Assembly (NCBI GenBank): GCA_013400155.1
Contig: VXBM01000999.1
Span: 244,553-308,552, forward strand
Origin: Helopsaltes ochotensis
Lineage: Eukaryota > Chordata > Aves > Passeriformes > Locustellidae
DNA length: 64,000 nt
Direction of reading: 5' to 3'
Below the pieces are notes generated by a model, which saw only the letters and a program-made list of their open reading frames with translations, was not told the DNA's origin and made no database searches. This document shows, in pieces, positions 36,391 to 48,700 of this stretch; within the stretch, counting starts at the first letter, position 1, and the number at the start of each line of letters is the position of its first letter. The translations under genes were made by a program, and so were the position numbers.

Positions 36391-39300
36391 AGTTAAATGA
36401 TTTGAAATAGGATTTTGTAGAGATTTCTGCTCTGAAGAGCTGTTAGCAGAAGGCACGTTTTCTCCTTGACACACAATCAGGTTTCTGCAGAACTGTATCA
36501 TTTTGTAACAGCCAGAATCTGAATGTGAGCAAACAAAATGTGTTCAATGCTAAATGCTCATTGTAAACAAATGACATAGCAATCACTGTACAGGATAGGT
36601 ATGAGGAAAATAAATCCAAGTTTACAATTTCTTCTCCCCAAGAAACCCTTTCTCCAAGGACATACCTCGGTCAATGCAATGAATGGGACTCATGGCAAAG
36701 GAAGGAGGTTTGGTCAACCCTTTTGGGTTTTCAGGATATTCTTCTGCTTCCTAGAGGCTGGGATGCAGACATGACCAATTCACTGACCACAACAACATCA
36801 AGAGAAACTATTACTTTATCCTTTCCAACATTTTAGTGACATGTGCAGTGGAATAGCTCTTTTCTGAGTTTTTTTGTTTGGCCCACAACCAAATTCTTTA
36901 CCAAGATCACTGTGTTTACATAGCCTTGGCAATTTAGTAGTATCTTTTTCCTTATGCAGGTGCATAAAATGTTCTTATTCACTATATATATTTTTTTAAT
37001 AAATAGTAATTGCATGGTTACTTTCAGCTCCCACAACATGCAGTTACAAGCATGTAGTTGCACTATGGGTCGAGAGCCTTCCTTCAAACAGTCCTATGGG
37101 GGCTGGAAATCCAACATATTTTTAGTCCACAGTGTTTGTTCAAGATTAATTGAAAGAGAAAAAAACCCAATGACATAATTTTTATTTAAAAGGGGAGCAC
37201 AGGAGAAAAAAAAATCAGAGAAGCATAGATTTATGTTATAGATAATTATTTTAATTTTTTTTAAAGGAAGCGTGATGCTAAATTTGCCATTTTTCAGGGT
37301 ATGATGTAAGCCAATGTTGTAAATTTGCAGTTTGTCAGACATTCTTTGCACACCATCCCTACAAACCATACAAAACTAAGTGTGTGTATAAAATAATGTA
37401 TTCATTCCTGTCCATCTCTTAAATATTTTTGCTTATATGAAAAGAGGTTTTTAGCTGATTCATGCACTATATTATTTAAAAATATTGGGGACATGAAGAG
37501 CATAACTTTTCAGAAGCACTAAGCACAGAAGATTCTGTCAATGGGAACTGCTGTTAATCATCAGAGTCACTGATGGCTGAGCCCTGAATTCTATCTTTAT
37601 GCCATATCAGAATTTTGTTTTAGAGGCTGCAGATTAGAAAACTTAAATGACAAACACTCCTAAGAATGATGCAGAAGCAACCCTACCCCAGATGCAATCA
37701 AAATGCAGCTGACCATGGTCAGCACAAATTGAAGCATGTGTATGCACACACATATATTTATGCACATGTATGTGTGCATGTATGTGCTTGTGTGTATATA
37801 TCTGCGTGTGTAGATATGTATATGTGTGTAGATATGATGTATCAATGTAAAAGATGTATTTATAGTCTTCATGCTGCTGAATGTGTCACTTTACAATTCA
37901 TAAATACTTAGTTTTCTTGCAGTACTGCAATATAAATGCTGATCAGGGTTTTACTTTGGGCATCTTTTTCAACACGGAAATCCTCTGATCTTTTTTTTTA
38001 TTATTCCATATAATTCTGTGCTGACCAGGAATATTTAGTCTGATATTTAACAATGGAATAGCAACATGAGATTCCGCTTTTCTTATCCTCATCTATGTAA
38101 GTTATTTTGTAAATTATCTGTAACATAATTTACTTATATATTGCTGTCATTGCTTGGATGAGACTGTTGTTTCATTTCTCACTGCAGCTTTATTTGTGTT
38201 ATTTCAATGGTTTTTCCACATCATTGCACTTTAATACAACCCATTTCACCATTTCCTTTTTTACTGTTGCTGTGAGTTAGAAGTTCAAAGTCGGAGGTCT
38301 CTACTGTAATTTGAATAAATTTCAGCGCTTCTTGCTGAATGCCTTTATATAGACATGCTCTGGGGTTTATTTTGTCTCACAGTCTTGATATGTTTTTATG
38401 GGTATCATATTAAAACAGAGAGAGGTTCTAGGATTTGGAACAGAAAACCAGGTCTGTATATTCAAATCCTCAGCCTGCTCATTCTGGCACCACCTCAGAA
38501 AAACACCATTTCACCTTTGTTGTCATATCTCATTTAGACTCATGTGCCTGGCACTAGGGAGTTAAAGCCTGTCTGCAGGCTGAGGATAAAAAATGAAAGC
38601 CAGTGCCAGGTAATTGGGTTGATTCCCTTTTTCACACACACCCTTTTCTGAAAGAGAATACAGCACTATTAGGTTTTCCCAAAGAAGGCTGTGTGTCCAT
38701 GGATCCTGTGGTATTAGCAGAGCAAGTTGGAGGTCTGCATCTGGCCATGGCTGGGTGAGAAACAAGACCCCATGTTCACCCTTGCTGCACCTGAAGAGGA
38801 ATGCTTGTACATTCACTGATTGATGACTTTAAGCACCATCATGTTATGCCAGGTGAATTTCACACTGACTGGAGTGATTTGGGCGGAGCTGTTGGCTGTG
38901 TGCAATACAGGATCCAGTTAGTGTTACTGAGACTTGAGTGCTTTTTGTTTGCTCTTGATCTTGTCATCCTAACAGCTCCCTCTGTAATAGGTAGTCTTAC
39001 TTTTCTGAGCAAAAGGAGGTCCAGCCTTTTTGAGTAGATCCACATCATACTTGTTAGAGCAAAAAAATGAAATCATTACAGTCCAAATGTACCTTAGTAA
39101 AGACTAAAAGGAAAGGGTTTTCTATAAAAAAACAAATAATGATTGGTTTCTTAGACCACTGTCTCAAAGTTGGGGCACAAACTGTTTCATAGATACAGAA
39201 GTAGTTTGCTAGTTGGAATATAAAACATTTTCTCCATCCTACACAGATGTTGTCATTAAGCGAGACCAAGGAAGTTGTACCATAGCTGGTTTACATCACC

Positions 39301-40904
39301 TAACTCAAAATGACAGGAACTCACATTCCTCTTCTCAGTGAGATGTTATTATGAACTCCACTGTGAAGGCTGGAGTGTCCACACAAGTCCCCAGAATTAG
39401 CAGTCTCCCTAGATATGTGTGGCAATCGGCCTGGTATGATGAAGCAACTCAAATTCAGTGATATTTGGGTAAATTCAGGTAAAAATAATCAAATCCCCTA
39501 ATTAAGGATGCAGGAATAGAAGAGATAAATTCTGTTGTTCCCTAAGACTCTGCATAAACTCTGTTTTTACCAAAATAAGACATTTAGCTACTGAAGTGCT
39601 TTCTCTGGGCATTCATTTGAAAGGGGGTGAGTTTTTATTTATTCCCCATCCATTGACAGGACAGCAAGGTTCCCAGCTACATTTAAAAGACTATGGATTT
39701 GCTAGTGGTGCTCTCGTAGCTGTGATTGCCTCAGTCAAAAAAAAGGTTTGTAGCAGAGTTAGTGTCTCTCATTACCAACTGAGATATGTGGCATTAAACA
39801 GACAAACTTTGGAGCACATTGTATTTTTTCATTTTGATGTGGGTTATTTCTTTCTGTTCTTTCACTGCTTGAGAAGGATATCTGAAAGTACAGAGAGAAT
39901 AAAGGAAGAAAAAGATATTAAGGGCAATGTTAAGCTTGTATTCAGAGCTTGTCACAAAAAAGAATTGTCTTCCTATCTTCTCTTTCCTCTTTATGAGAAT
40001 AATTGGGGTACAGAACTCAGTCAAACAGGCCACTAGTTTTCTCCTGGAATGTGGTTTGATTTCGAGGTCTAAATCTCAAATAATTTGCTTTAAAGCTTAG
40101 CAGCATAATACTCATATATTTATGGATTAGTATAATAGAAATTATTAACTTGCTCAAAGTCTTCGCTTTTAGTCAGTCTGATAAATGACTGGTGGCAAGT
40201 TGCTATTGTAAATTCAACAAGCAGATTATTCCTAAAGCTTTCTTACCTAGACACAGCTTACTTTTTGTCAGCTTACTTAAATATCTGATAGCCTCTTCAA
40301 AATGGAAATAATACTGATTTATTTTTTTAAAATTGTTTCCTGATGAAAAAACTCATGTTGAAATGCCCAGTGACTTGTTGGATCAGATCAATCTGCCCTG
40401 TTCCCAATAGCTTCCATACATACCTTCTCTTCAACTCAGCAGAAAACAAAGCAAATATAAAGAAGGACATGTTTTGAGGCATCATCATGTCTTCAGGCTC
40501 ATGTTTCTGCTTTAGATTTAATTTTGTAGTGTTAACATTTTTCATGTTTAATTTTTTAACTTTCTTACTTTTCTAAATAAAAAAAACTTTGGCACATCTA
40601 AAAATATCCTAAATCATATTTTCTACAGATATGTTCCCAGACTGATTCTAATAGCACCCATGAGCAGCAGAGGTACACGTTTGCATTAATATATATTAAT
40701 TTTTAATTGAACAGCAGTTCATTTTTCTTGGAATTGCTTAGAAAACATATGCCAAAGCTGAAGCCTGCACTGGCAAGGAGATTTATAGAGCAGAACTGTA
40801 GAGGAGATCTCATGAACTAGAGCAAGACCACACAAGAAGGAAAGCGAAGTAACACATAGAGATCTTCTAGGGAAGAACAGCAAACTGTTTGCTCCTCTGG
40901 CTGG
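36391..40904. other. MCF2L 3' UTR / MCF2L-F7 intergenic
   Basis: AT-rich, possibly with long 3' UTR to about 38330 (AATAAA at 38314). A TG/TATG-rich simple tract lies at about 37735-37840. A 146-codon open frame at 39596-40036 has no recognisable content. Confidence 0.6.
37735..37840 (+). repeat. Imperfect (TG)/(TATG) simple repeat
   Basis: Alternating gtgtatg, gcacatgtatg and gtgtgtagatatg units, degenerate. Confidence 0.8.
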
Positions 40905-41433
40905 TGACATGGTTTAACCCCAAACAGGACACGACCATGCAGCTGCTCACTCCCACCCAGTGGGCTGAGGAGGAAACAAAACTTGTGGGTTGAGATAAGA
41001 ACACTTTGATAACTGGAACAAAGTAAAATATAATAATACTAATGATAATAAATTAATGACACTACTAGTAGTAAGAGAGAGAGGGAAAAAAAAAAGGACA
41101 AGTAATGACTATACAATTGTTCAGTATCTGATGATCAGTGCCCAGCCCAGACCTGAGCAGCAATCATCCCCTTCCAGTTTATATACTGGGCATGACTTCT
41201 AAGAAAGGAATATCCTTTTGGCCAGTTTGGGTCATCTGTCCTGGCCATACTTCCTCATGGCTTCTGGTGCAGCTCCTCACTGGCAGAGCATGAAACTCGA
41301 AGTCCCTCACTTAGGGTAAGTATTACTGAGCAACAGCCAAAACATCAGTGTGTTATTGTTCTCATACTGAATCCCAAATCCCAGCATCACATTGAAAAAG
41401 AAAATTATCTCTGTTCCAGCTGAAACCAGAACA
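40905..41433 (-). repeat. 3' LTR of the ERVL element
   Basis: About 529 bases from tgacatggtttaacccc to gctgaaaccagaaca. On the minus strand it holds a TATA-like tatataaac near atgcccag. Aligns by eye with the other LTR over most of its length. Confidence 0.87.
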
Positions 41434-41595
41434 GTATTCAACCCCTATTCACACCACGTGTGTCATGCCAGGTTCCATGCTTCTAAATACCCATCAACTC
41501 TTCCATCTTTTGATGGATATATACGCACATTCTCTAAGTCTATAGGCCATCCTTATAAAAGTCCACTGGATTCATTCAACCCATGACCCCAGTCC

Positions 41596-41901
41596 TCATC
41601 TTTCATAACAATTTTTCAGGGCAGGAAAGATGGCACATGGTGTTGGATTGTTGCATGTTGAAACCAATTCTGATTCCATCATCACTGTGCCACCATCAGT
41701 TAGTTGCACGATGTAAGAGGGGATCTTTCCTTCGAACATCCAGTGCAGCACGAGTAACCAGGGTGCCAGGAGGAGCTGTGCTTCCGTACCAATCACTTCC
41801 AAAGCCCCTTGAATACCTTCACAAGCTGCCAGTAGCTCTTTATCAGTTGCAGTATGTGGGCTTTCAGTCCTCTGCAGCCAGTGTGACTCCATGTGGATCA
41901 A
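41596..41901 (-). pseudogene. ERVL RNase H-region fragment
   Basis: 101-codon open stretch with TATDKELLAACEGIQGALEV and a hydrophobic LLLAPWLLVLHWM segment, recognisable as the RNase H/connection part of avian ERVL pol. Remnant only. Confidence 0.75.
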
Positions 41902-42334
41902 TCTTGCATCTCCTCTGGTACTTTCTGTCAGAGGCTCCAGGTAGGAGTGTCTCCCCTGTCTGTGGTGTAAAGCACATTCTTTACATCTTACCCTGCTCAG
42001 ACTGGCTCAGGGGCTACAGCATGAATATCACTTGCTTGACTTGTCCAAAGGCTTGTTGCTCAGGGCGCCAGTTGAAATCTTTCTTCCTGGACACTTGAGA
42101 GGGCTGACAATCAGACTGCAGTTTGGAATGTGCATTCTCCAGAAACCTGCAGCACCTAAGAAAGCTTCTATTTATCTCTTGTTAGTTGGTGGAGACATTG
42201 CTGTTATTTTATGATCACATCCATTGGGATGTGGCAACTCCCTTCTCACCACTGTATTCCCTAAAGCTGCATTTCCTGTGCAGGTCCCCTTGACCTTCCC
42301 TTTGTTCTATGGCCAAACTGTCGTTCAGAACAAG

Positions 42335-42553
42335 TTAGACTATTTTCTTCCCTTTCTCAAAAACTTCCGCTGTATTGCCCCACACAATGATATCATCCAT
42401 GTAGTGCCAGTGTTCCAGAGCTTCACCCTGTTCCACTGCCTCTACATCCATCCATGGCAGATGGTGGGGTTGTGCTTCCCCCCTTGGGCAGTTGATTTCA
42501 GGAGTGCTGGACATTCCTCCAAGTAAAATCAACTGGACTGTGAGTAGCCCCAA
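42335..42553 (-). pseudogene. ERVL reverse transcriptase fragment (YMDD)
   Basis: 72-codon open stretch containing HWHYMDDIIVWGN, the polymerase active-site motif, and a Lys-rich end. It is a remnant: the frame is short and lacks the upstream fingers/palm sequence. Confidence 0.85.
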
Positions 42554-43022
42554 TGCTCATTAATAGAATTTGAGTCGCTTCAGAGCCTGTTGCTGGAGTT
42601 TGAATCCGTTTCCTCCTTCGAGTAGCAGTGCTTGCCATGCAGGGGGTTTGCGGCTAGGTGTAATTATTAATAATTCCCACTAGATGGCTCCCGAAATACA
42701 AAGTGGACAGCGATGCTGAGAACACACCGCCTTCGCTTCGCAGCGGTTCTTATCCGATCAAAAGCCGATACGAGGAAATACAACAGAACCCAGGCCCCGA
42801 AGGCGACAGACACCAAGACAACAACAGATGCTGCAAATAAGGTATTGCATAGCACAATCCTGAGAACAAGCACAACCACTCTGGTGGCAAATAAATCAGC
42901 ATTGTGACCAGTGACTATCAAACCAGTGCAATGAAGGCTTATAACAAACTTATTTTAATACTCTCCGGTCAGATCAGTCGTCATCTCAGCTTTTCAGGCC
43001 CTGCATTGAGCACTAAGGGGAC

Positions 43023-43593
43023 TGTGTTCAATCCCAAACACCAACTAACTACCAGGCAGGTGCTTGCTCAATGCCAACCTCCCAATGAGATGAGGAGAAT
43101 CAGGAAAAATCAGTTGAAATAAGAACAGCATAATAAGTGAAGCAAAATAACATATAATAATATTAATAATATTAATAATATGAATGTAATCATATTAGTA
43201 GTATAAAAAGCAGAGGCACACAGAGAAAGAAAAAAACCAAGAGGAAACAAATGATCTACAATTGTTCACCACCCACTGACCAATGCCCATCCTATTTCCA
43301 GGCAGTGATCATCCCCTCCCAGCTGACTCCCCCCACTTTATGTACTAAGCATGACATTCTATTGTATGGAATATCCCTTTGGCCAGTTTGGGTCACCTGT
43401 CCTGGCCATGCTCTCTCAAAGCTTTTTGTGCAGCTCCACACTGGCAGAGGATGAGACACTGAAAAGATCCTGACAGAAGAAGCAACAGCTGAAATATCAG
43501 TGTGTTCTCCTTATCCTCACACTGAATCCAAACCACAGCACTGTACAAGCTACTGAGAAGAAAATTACCTCCATGCCAGCTGAAACCAGGACA
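43023..43593 (-). repeat. 5' LTR of the ERVL element
   Basis: About 571 bases from tgtgttcaatcccaaac to gctgaaaccaggaca. Shares ggaatatcc-ctttggccag and aaaattacct-type blocks with the 3' LTR but is clearly diverged, implying an old insertion. Confidence 0.84.
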
Positions 43594-45632
43594 TTTGGGG
43601 TCTAAGACTGCAAGGAAGGGGAACTCTAAAAGCACAGGTCTTGAAGCAATGAACAGGCCCAGCTGAAGTTAGTTAGTGTGAAGTTAGTCACACCACCTGT
43701 GTGATGAGATCTGTCAGTACAAAGTTCTTAAACAGAGAGTTAGAATGCAGTCCTGAAGTGCTGAATCCTCAATGACCCTTCTCAGGTTCATCACGATGGA
43801 CCTTAATTGCATTAATTTTCTTGGAAGAAGGATGGTCCCCATATGAATTGACCTTTGTTCCCAGCACTTGGGCTTTTTCCTGGGCTCTTCTTGGGCCAAA
43901 AATAACTGTTTGGCTGTATTCCCAAGAAATAAAAACAAAACCTTTCAGGTTTAAGGGATGCCAGCAGAGGAAGGAAGGCAAAAGGAAGATACTGCATCCA
44001 CCTCCTAAGGATGTACAGAATCTGCACCTTACAAAGAAGGTGGAAGTTGCAGAGGTGCTGCAATGGCACTGTGGAGAGGCAGCCACCTTGCCATCTCTGG
44101 CAGGGAGATGCCCACCCTGTGCACGGAAATAGAGGGAGTGGAGGGCATAGGTGCTGTCTCAGGCTGGCCTCAGACAGAGAAGGCAGAACTTCACTCTGAT
44201 CTGCATGGCTCATGTAGATAGACGGGGCTAGATCACTCCCAAGAAGATGAGATGAAAAGAAATTTTCAAGCTTAGTTTTGGTCTTGCTAATCTAAACATG
44301 CACTTGCTCTTTTCAACTCCCTGCCACAGGCCAGTGAACAAGGAGTAAGGGCTGTGTTGGCAGGCCGAGAGGCATGGAGAGGGTTCCCAAAAATCAGCAG
44401 AGGGCTGCTGTAGCTTCTTTTGCATACCAGTAACTGCCTTCCTTCCTCTGCCTGGGACAGGACATGCCATCTGTTCCCAGCCCTCCCAGGAACTGGGCTG
44501 CTGGGAATTAGCCAGGCTGTGATCCAGAGAAGTGCCTAGATACTGCCTCTTGGGAAAGTGATTCCAAAGCAGAATATCCAGCTGTGTGTACCGCCCCTAA
44601 ACAACAGGACTGCATGGAAACAGCAGCCAGGAGCCTGACTTTCCAGCAAACAATCACAACTTCTGCAAGGAGTTATGCTGAGCGTTAGCACAAAGTAAAA
44701 ATCCAGCTGTTGATTTCCTTTGCTGTAGCATTCAGATGCAGGGCTAAGCCTCCTTCCTTTCCATGCAGGAAGGGGAGAACAGCCTGGAAAACATTCCAGC
44801 TTTCATCTAATGCTTTACTTCTCATAGACAAACATGCTCTTTACCTTGCTGCTATCTTAAGTAAATATTTCCCCCAGAATGTTGTCAGCTCTCCAGTCTG
44901 ATGCCATTAATTGATTTCCATTAAATCAGGGGACTGTTTATGTTCCAGATAAAGCACTGTCTGCAGAGTGGCCCCTCAAACCCCGGTAGTTCCTAGTGAA
45001 GTACAGCATGGATCAGCTCAGTGCCACTTCCAGCTGCTAGAACCTGTGCAGACCACATGGGTCTGGCAGCAAAGATGGAGAGAACCAGTGTAGGGTGTCT
45101 CTTGCTGGTTAATTAGTGTCTCCAAGCAAATTCTGGCAGAAGTGCCGAGTTTCAACTGGTGATAGAAAAATGGGAATGGATGCCAGTGGTACAATCATAC
45201 TCCAGAGCATTGAAAGGCCATATCTTGACTACTGATGCATGATAAATATCTCACCACTGCTCTCTGCACATGGCGCTATGTGGCCAAGTTACTGCCTGTC
45301 CTATGAATTCAGGGTTCCAACATTCATGTTTCTCATGGAAAAGGTGTGGTAAATGGAAAATGCAGGCCTGGGGTAGCAGCCTGTGTAACCAGCACAGCTT
45401 TTGCACGGGTCAGGAGAGCACACTTCAAAACCAAGCTTCCTGCTTCTGTGAAAAGGGCACAGGCAAATCCTGCAATTCTGCTCAGCTCGCCAGGCTGTCA
45501 TGGATCTTTTGCTGTTTCCATGACTTGCTGGCCCCTCCTCTGGCTCCAAGCATTTGAAGCTGAGCCCTTTGGCCAAACAGTCCTTGCTGAAATGTCAATA
45601 CACTACCAGAACACTGGCTCGCAGGGCTCATC
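43594..45632. other. F7 upstream flank
   Basis: No exon recognised. Contains overlapping open frames on both strands at about 43770-44210 that look like chance GC-richer sequence. The proximal 100 bases should hold the F7 promoter; no TATA box was seen near the start codon. Confidence 0.6.
45564..45574 (+). promoter_or_regulatory. Candidate HNF4-like site upstream of F7
   Basis: gccctttggcc, about 60 bases before the ATG, resembles an imperfect DR1 nuclear-receptor site. Human F7 is known to use HNF4 close to its start; here the match is by eye only. Confidence 0.3.
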
Positions 45633-45702
45633 ATGATTTCCAGGCAGTATGTGGCTCTGTTTCTCTGCTTTCTGCTACTGATCCCTCTTTCTCTGGATGC
45701 AG
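45633..45702 (+). CDS. F7: F7 exon 1: signal peptide
   Basis: ATG at 45633 with A at -3. Encodes MISRQ then a hydrophobic core (LFLCFLLLIPLSL) and DA; donor gtatgt, phase 1. Chosen because phase and position match the family's exon 1 and the stretch is a clean signal peptide; N-terminus is inferred without transcript data. Confidence 0.85.
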
Positions 45703-48700
45703 GTATGTTATAGGATATAACTGTAATTATGTTTACTGGCATTGGAACTCTTTCCTCTTTCCTGTTACTGAGATGATTTCCACTGCAAGTTTTTTGAGCA
45801 CTGTTGCATGTTTGTCCTGTCTCCTGCTGTGCCTGTGCATTATTCTAAGGCTCTAATTTACTCTCAGCAGGGGCTCCACGCACTTGATCTGCCACCTAAG
45901 GAAAAGCACTTCTAGACCACTAAATTAATTTGTTATCTTGGTGCACAGACAGCAGGCAAACCACCAGCTGTCTACATGAAGAAAGGAACTGGGACATTTT
46001 TCAAAGCAAAGCAAAGCCTGTCATACAGCTGATGAGTAATTAAAGCAGGGAGGATCCACCCTGTTTCAGTAGAAGGCAGAAAAGAGGTATCTCTTCCGTT
46101 GCTCAGTATATGTCCAAAAACCAGCTCCCATATTATTAAAGCAGATCCAGAGCTCTCAGATTCCTCATTAGCCATTGACTAGGTCTTGTTTGTTGCAGTG
46201 AGGAAAAGTGGAAAAATAGGTAGCAAAATCAGAAGTGATCCAATACAAGTAAGTGGATAATGCCCAAATGAGTGGATGGACGTCCCCAGCCATGTGCTGG
46301 TCCCCAGCCATGTGCTGGTCCCCAGCCATGAGCTCAGGCATGCTCCTCTGTCAGAGACTGTGCCCATGCACTGATACCTGTGCCATGTATCTGGAGTATA
46401 AGGTTAATTAAAAGCCTTTAAGCAAAGCCACATCAAATGCATACAACCTGACTGAAACCAAGGCAGAAAGACCCATCTGACATTCCTATAATATCCAAAT
46501 GCTTATGAAGCACCCAGGGATAAAGGCAGTGCACAATACTTTATTCTTCTAAGTAACTTTGAAATACAGGTGAAAATTACCAGTATTCTGCATGTAACTC
46601 AGCAAATATCCTGAATTAGAGGTAAATGCTTATGGGGACACCTCACATCACTTCAGACTGGAATAAACCCTCTTAGCATATATGATTGGGTGTATATTAG
46701 TGATGACACACGAGTTTGTCCTTCAGCATCCCTCTGGGCCCTTTCAGCAGGTAGAAGATAACTCCCCACTCTTTTGGAGAGAATGTCCTGGTGAAAGGCA
46801 GGAGATATCCATCAGCCTCATCCCCAAATCCACCCACAAGCAAAAGTGAAATAGTTCAAGTGCTGAAATATAAGCTGTCATGAAGCCCCAGAAGATCCCC
46901 TACTGACATAAAGGAGGGGGAAAAAAAGAAAAATTAATGATTTCAATAATTTTTCTGTGTAGTACATGAAGCAAAATTACACATCTGCACTCGGACTTCT
47001 TGTTCCTTATCCTGAATTATACTGGGAGAGCACAGTTGTGTGATGTGCTTATATCCTGAGGCTGAGGAGCAGGTCAGCATGGTGACAATGACATTTGTGT
47101 TTCCACACAACAGCCAGTTGCAAGTTGATGCAGTTCTAGGAAATGAGTTCTGCTGATGCCTGCTATCAGACCTATGTACCCAGTATCTTTCCTGAGCATA
47201 GCAGAGATACACAAGAAGAGCCCTTCTTGGCTATAGCTGTGGTGATGGCAGGAGCTAGGAGCCATTCACAGGCTGCACTAGGAAATGCAGTCAGCATTGT
47301 CCAGCCTCCCTGTGTACCTTAACATAACCTTTTCCACAGAAGAAAATTAAAGAGAATATATTAAAGCAGTGGTTCATAAATTGTGATCTGCTAGTGGTGG
47401 GATAAATCCCTTCTTCCAGGTCCAACAAGTGGAGGGGTGTGAAATAACATGTACCTGTGGTCCACCTGTCACCATGACTGAGTGTATTAAGTACAGAAAA
47501 ATCAGCTTTTACCATGTACACCAGTGCTAGGCAAAGTGACACAGGCTGTCCAGCTGCTACAGTTGTAAGAAACTGCTGCACATGTTAAGATGCCTATGAC
47601 ATGCACAGTACCTTAGGAATCACTGGCATGCATACAACACACACACACCCCCCACTGCTGTAATACGCCATCTCCTCCTAAGCTCTGGGATCTCTAAAAC
47701 TCCTGTGTCGTCACTTTACCTCTGAGGCAGGCCAGAGAAAGGAGACTCTTTCACATCTGCCCATTTTTTCGTCTAAAGTGTCTCAGAAAAAGCTTGAGAA
47801 ACAGAAAAGCTTTCAGGAGAAATCGTTCCCCCCATCCTCTCTGTCTGGCAAGTGCAGCTGTATGACAAATAGAACATTTTTCAGTCTTTCTAAAGCAGGA
47901 AGAGGCAAGCAACGTTTTGCAAAGACAAAGACGAGCCAACAGCTTCTTTGAAGAGATAAAACTGGGGTCACTAGAGCGAGAATGCATAGAAGAAAAGTGT
48001 TCCTATGAGGAAGCAAGAGAGATTTACGGTGATATTGAGAGGACAGTAAGTAACACAGGGCTGGGTGAGCACTCATTGTCATAAGGACTCTCCCTACTCA
48101 AGGGTGTGCTTTGACACTTTAAACCACCAGAGTCAAAAGACCACTTTGTGTTCTGCTGTTTGAATTTTTCTTTTCTATTCACAGGGGTAAACAGCAGCAA
48201 TGAGTTTCAGGAGGGCACACTGCATGGGCAATCCCAAGCAGTAACCATCTAGGGGATGGTTAAAACAGATGGAGAAAACAGATGCTCTCTAAGACATCTC
48301 CCCAAACCTCCTGTAATGCCTGTCCTGACAATACTTTAAATTATTGTATTGTGCAACATTTTTTTCAGTCAATCCCACCTCAGCTATACAGAGCTTATTT
48401 ATGTATGACCCATTTTTGTGTGTTAAACAAAGCCCTTCTCTATTAGTATATGAAAATAACATACAATCTGGAAAATAGAACATTTCATGGATATTAACTG
48501 TCACAAACTATAAAGACAGAACTGGCATCACTGTGACTGTCTGTAACCCATCCTGTGCAACAGGAGCTGTAAGACTTGAGTTGATTCTTCTTTAATTAAA
48601 TCTCACATCTTTTTCTTCCAGGAAGAGTTCTGGCACATCTATTCCGGTACGATCATTCAGGATGTTCTAACAGCTGTGGAACACTCCCACTGCTGCAGCT

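Larger units (their letters stand above)
40905..43593 (-). mobile_element. Decayed ERVL-type endogenous retrovirus, gag-less
   Basis: Minus-strand element of about 2.7 kb bounded by two related LTRs (43023-43593 upstream, 40905-41433 downstream in its own orientation). Between them lie, in minus-strand order, a leader with a short hydrophobic open frame (42921-42667), a reverse transcriptase piece with YMDD (42392-42403) followed by IIVWGN, and an RNase H-like piece (41901-41596). No gag or integrase was recognised and no frame spans pol. I recognise the LTR and pol as the ERVL group common in birds. A clear target-site duplication was not found. Confidence 0.88.

Noticed and set aside
39596..40036. 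146-codon open frame in the MCF2L-F7 spacer
   Set aside because: No recognisable domain, no splice or promoter context, low-complexity aromatic stretches; consistent with chance in AT-rich DNA.
40905..43593. Active retrovirus
   Set aside because: No gag, integrase or envelope recognised, pol frame broken into short pieces, LTRs diverged.
43769..44213. Overlapping open frames on both strands upstream of F7
   Set aside because: Overlapping frames on both strands with no conserved motif indicate compositional chance rather than a gene.
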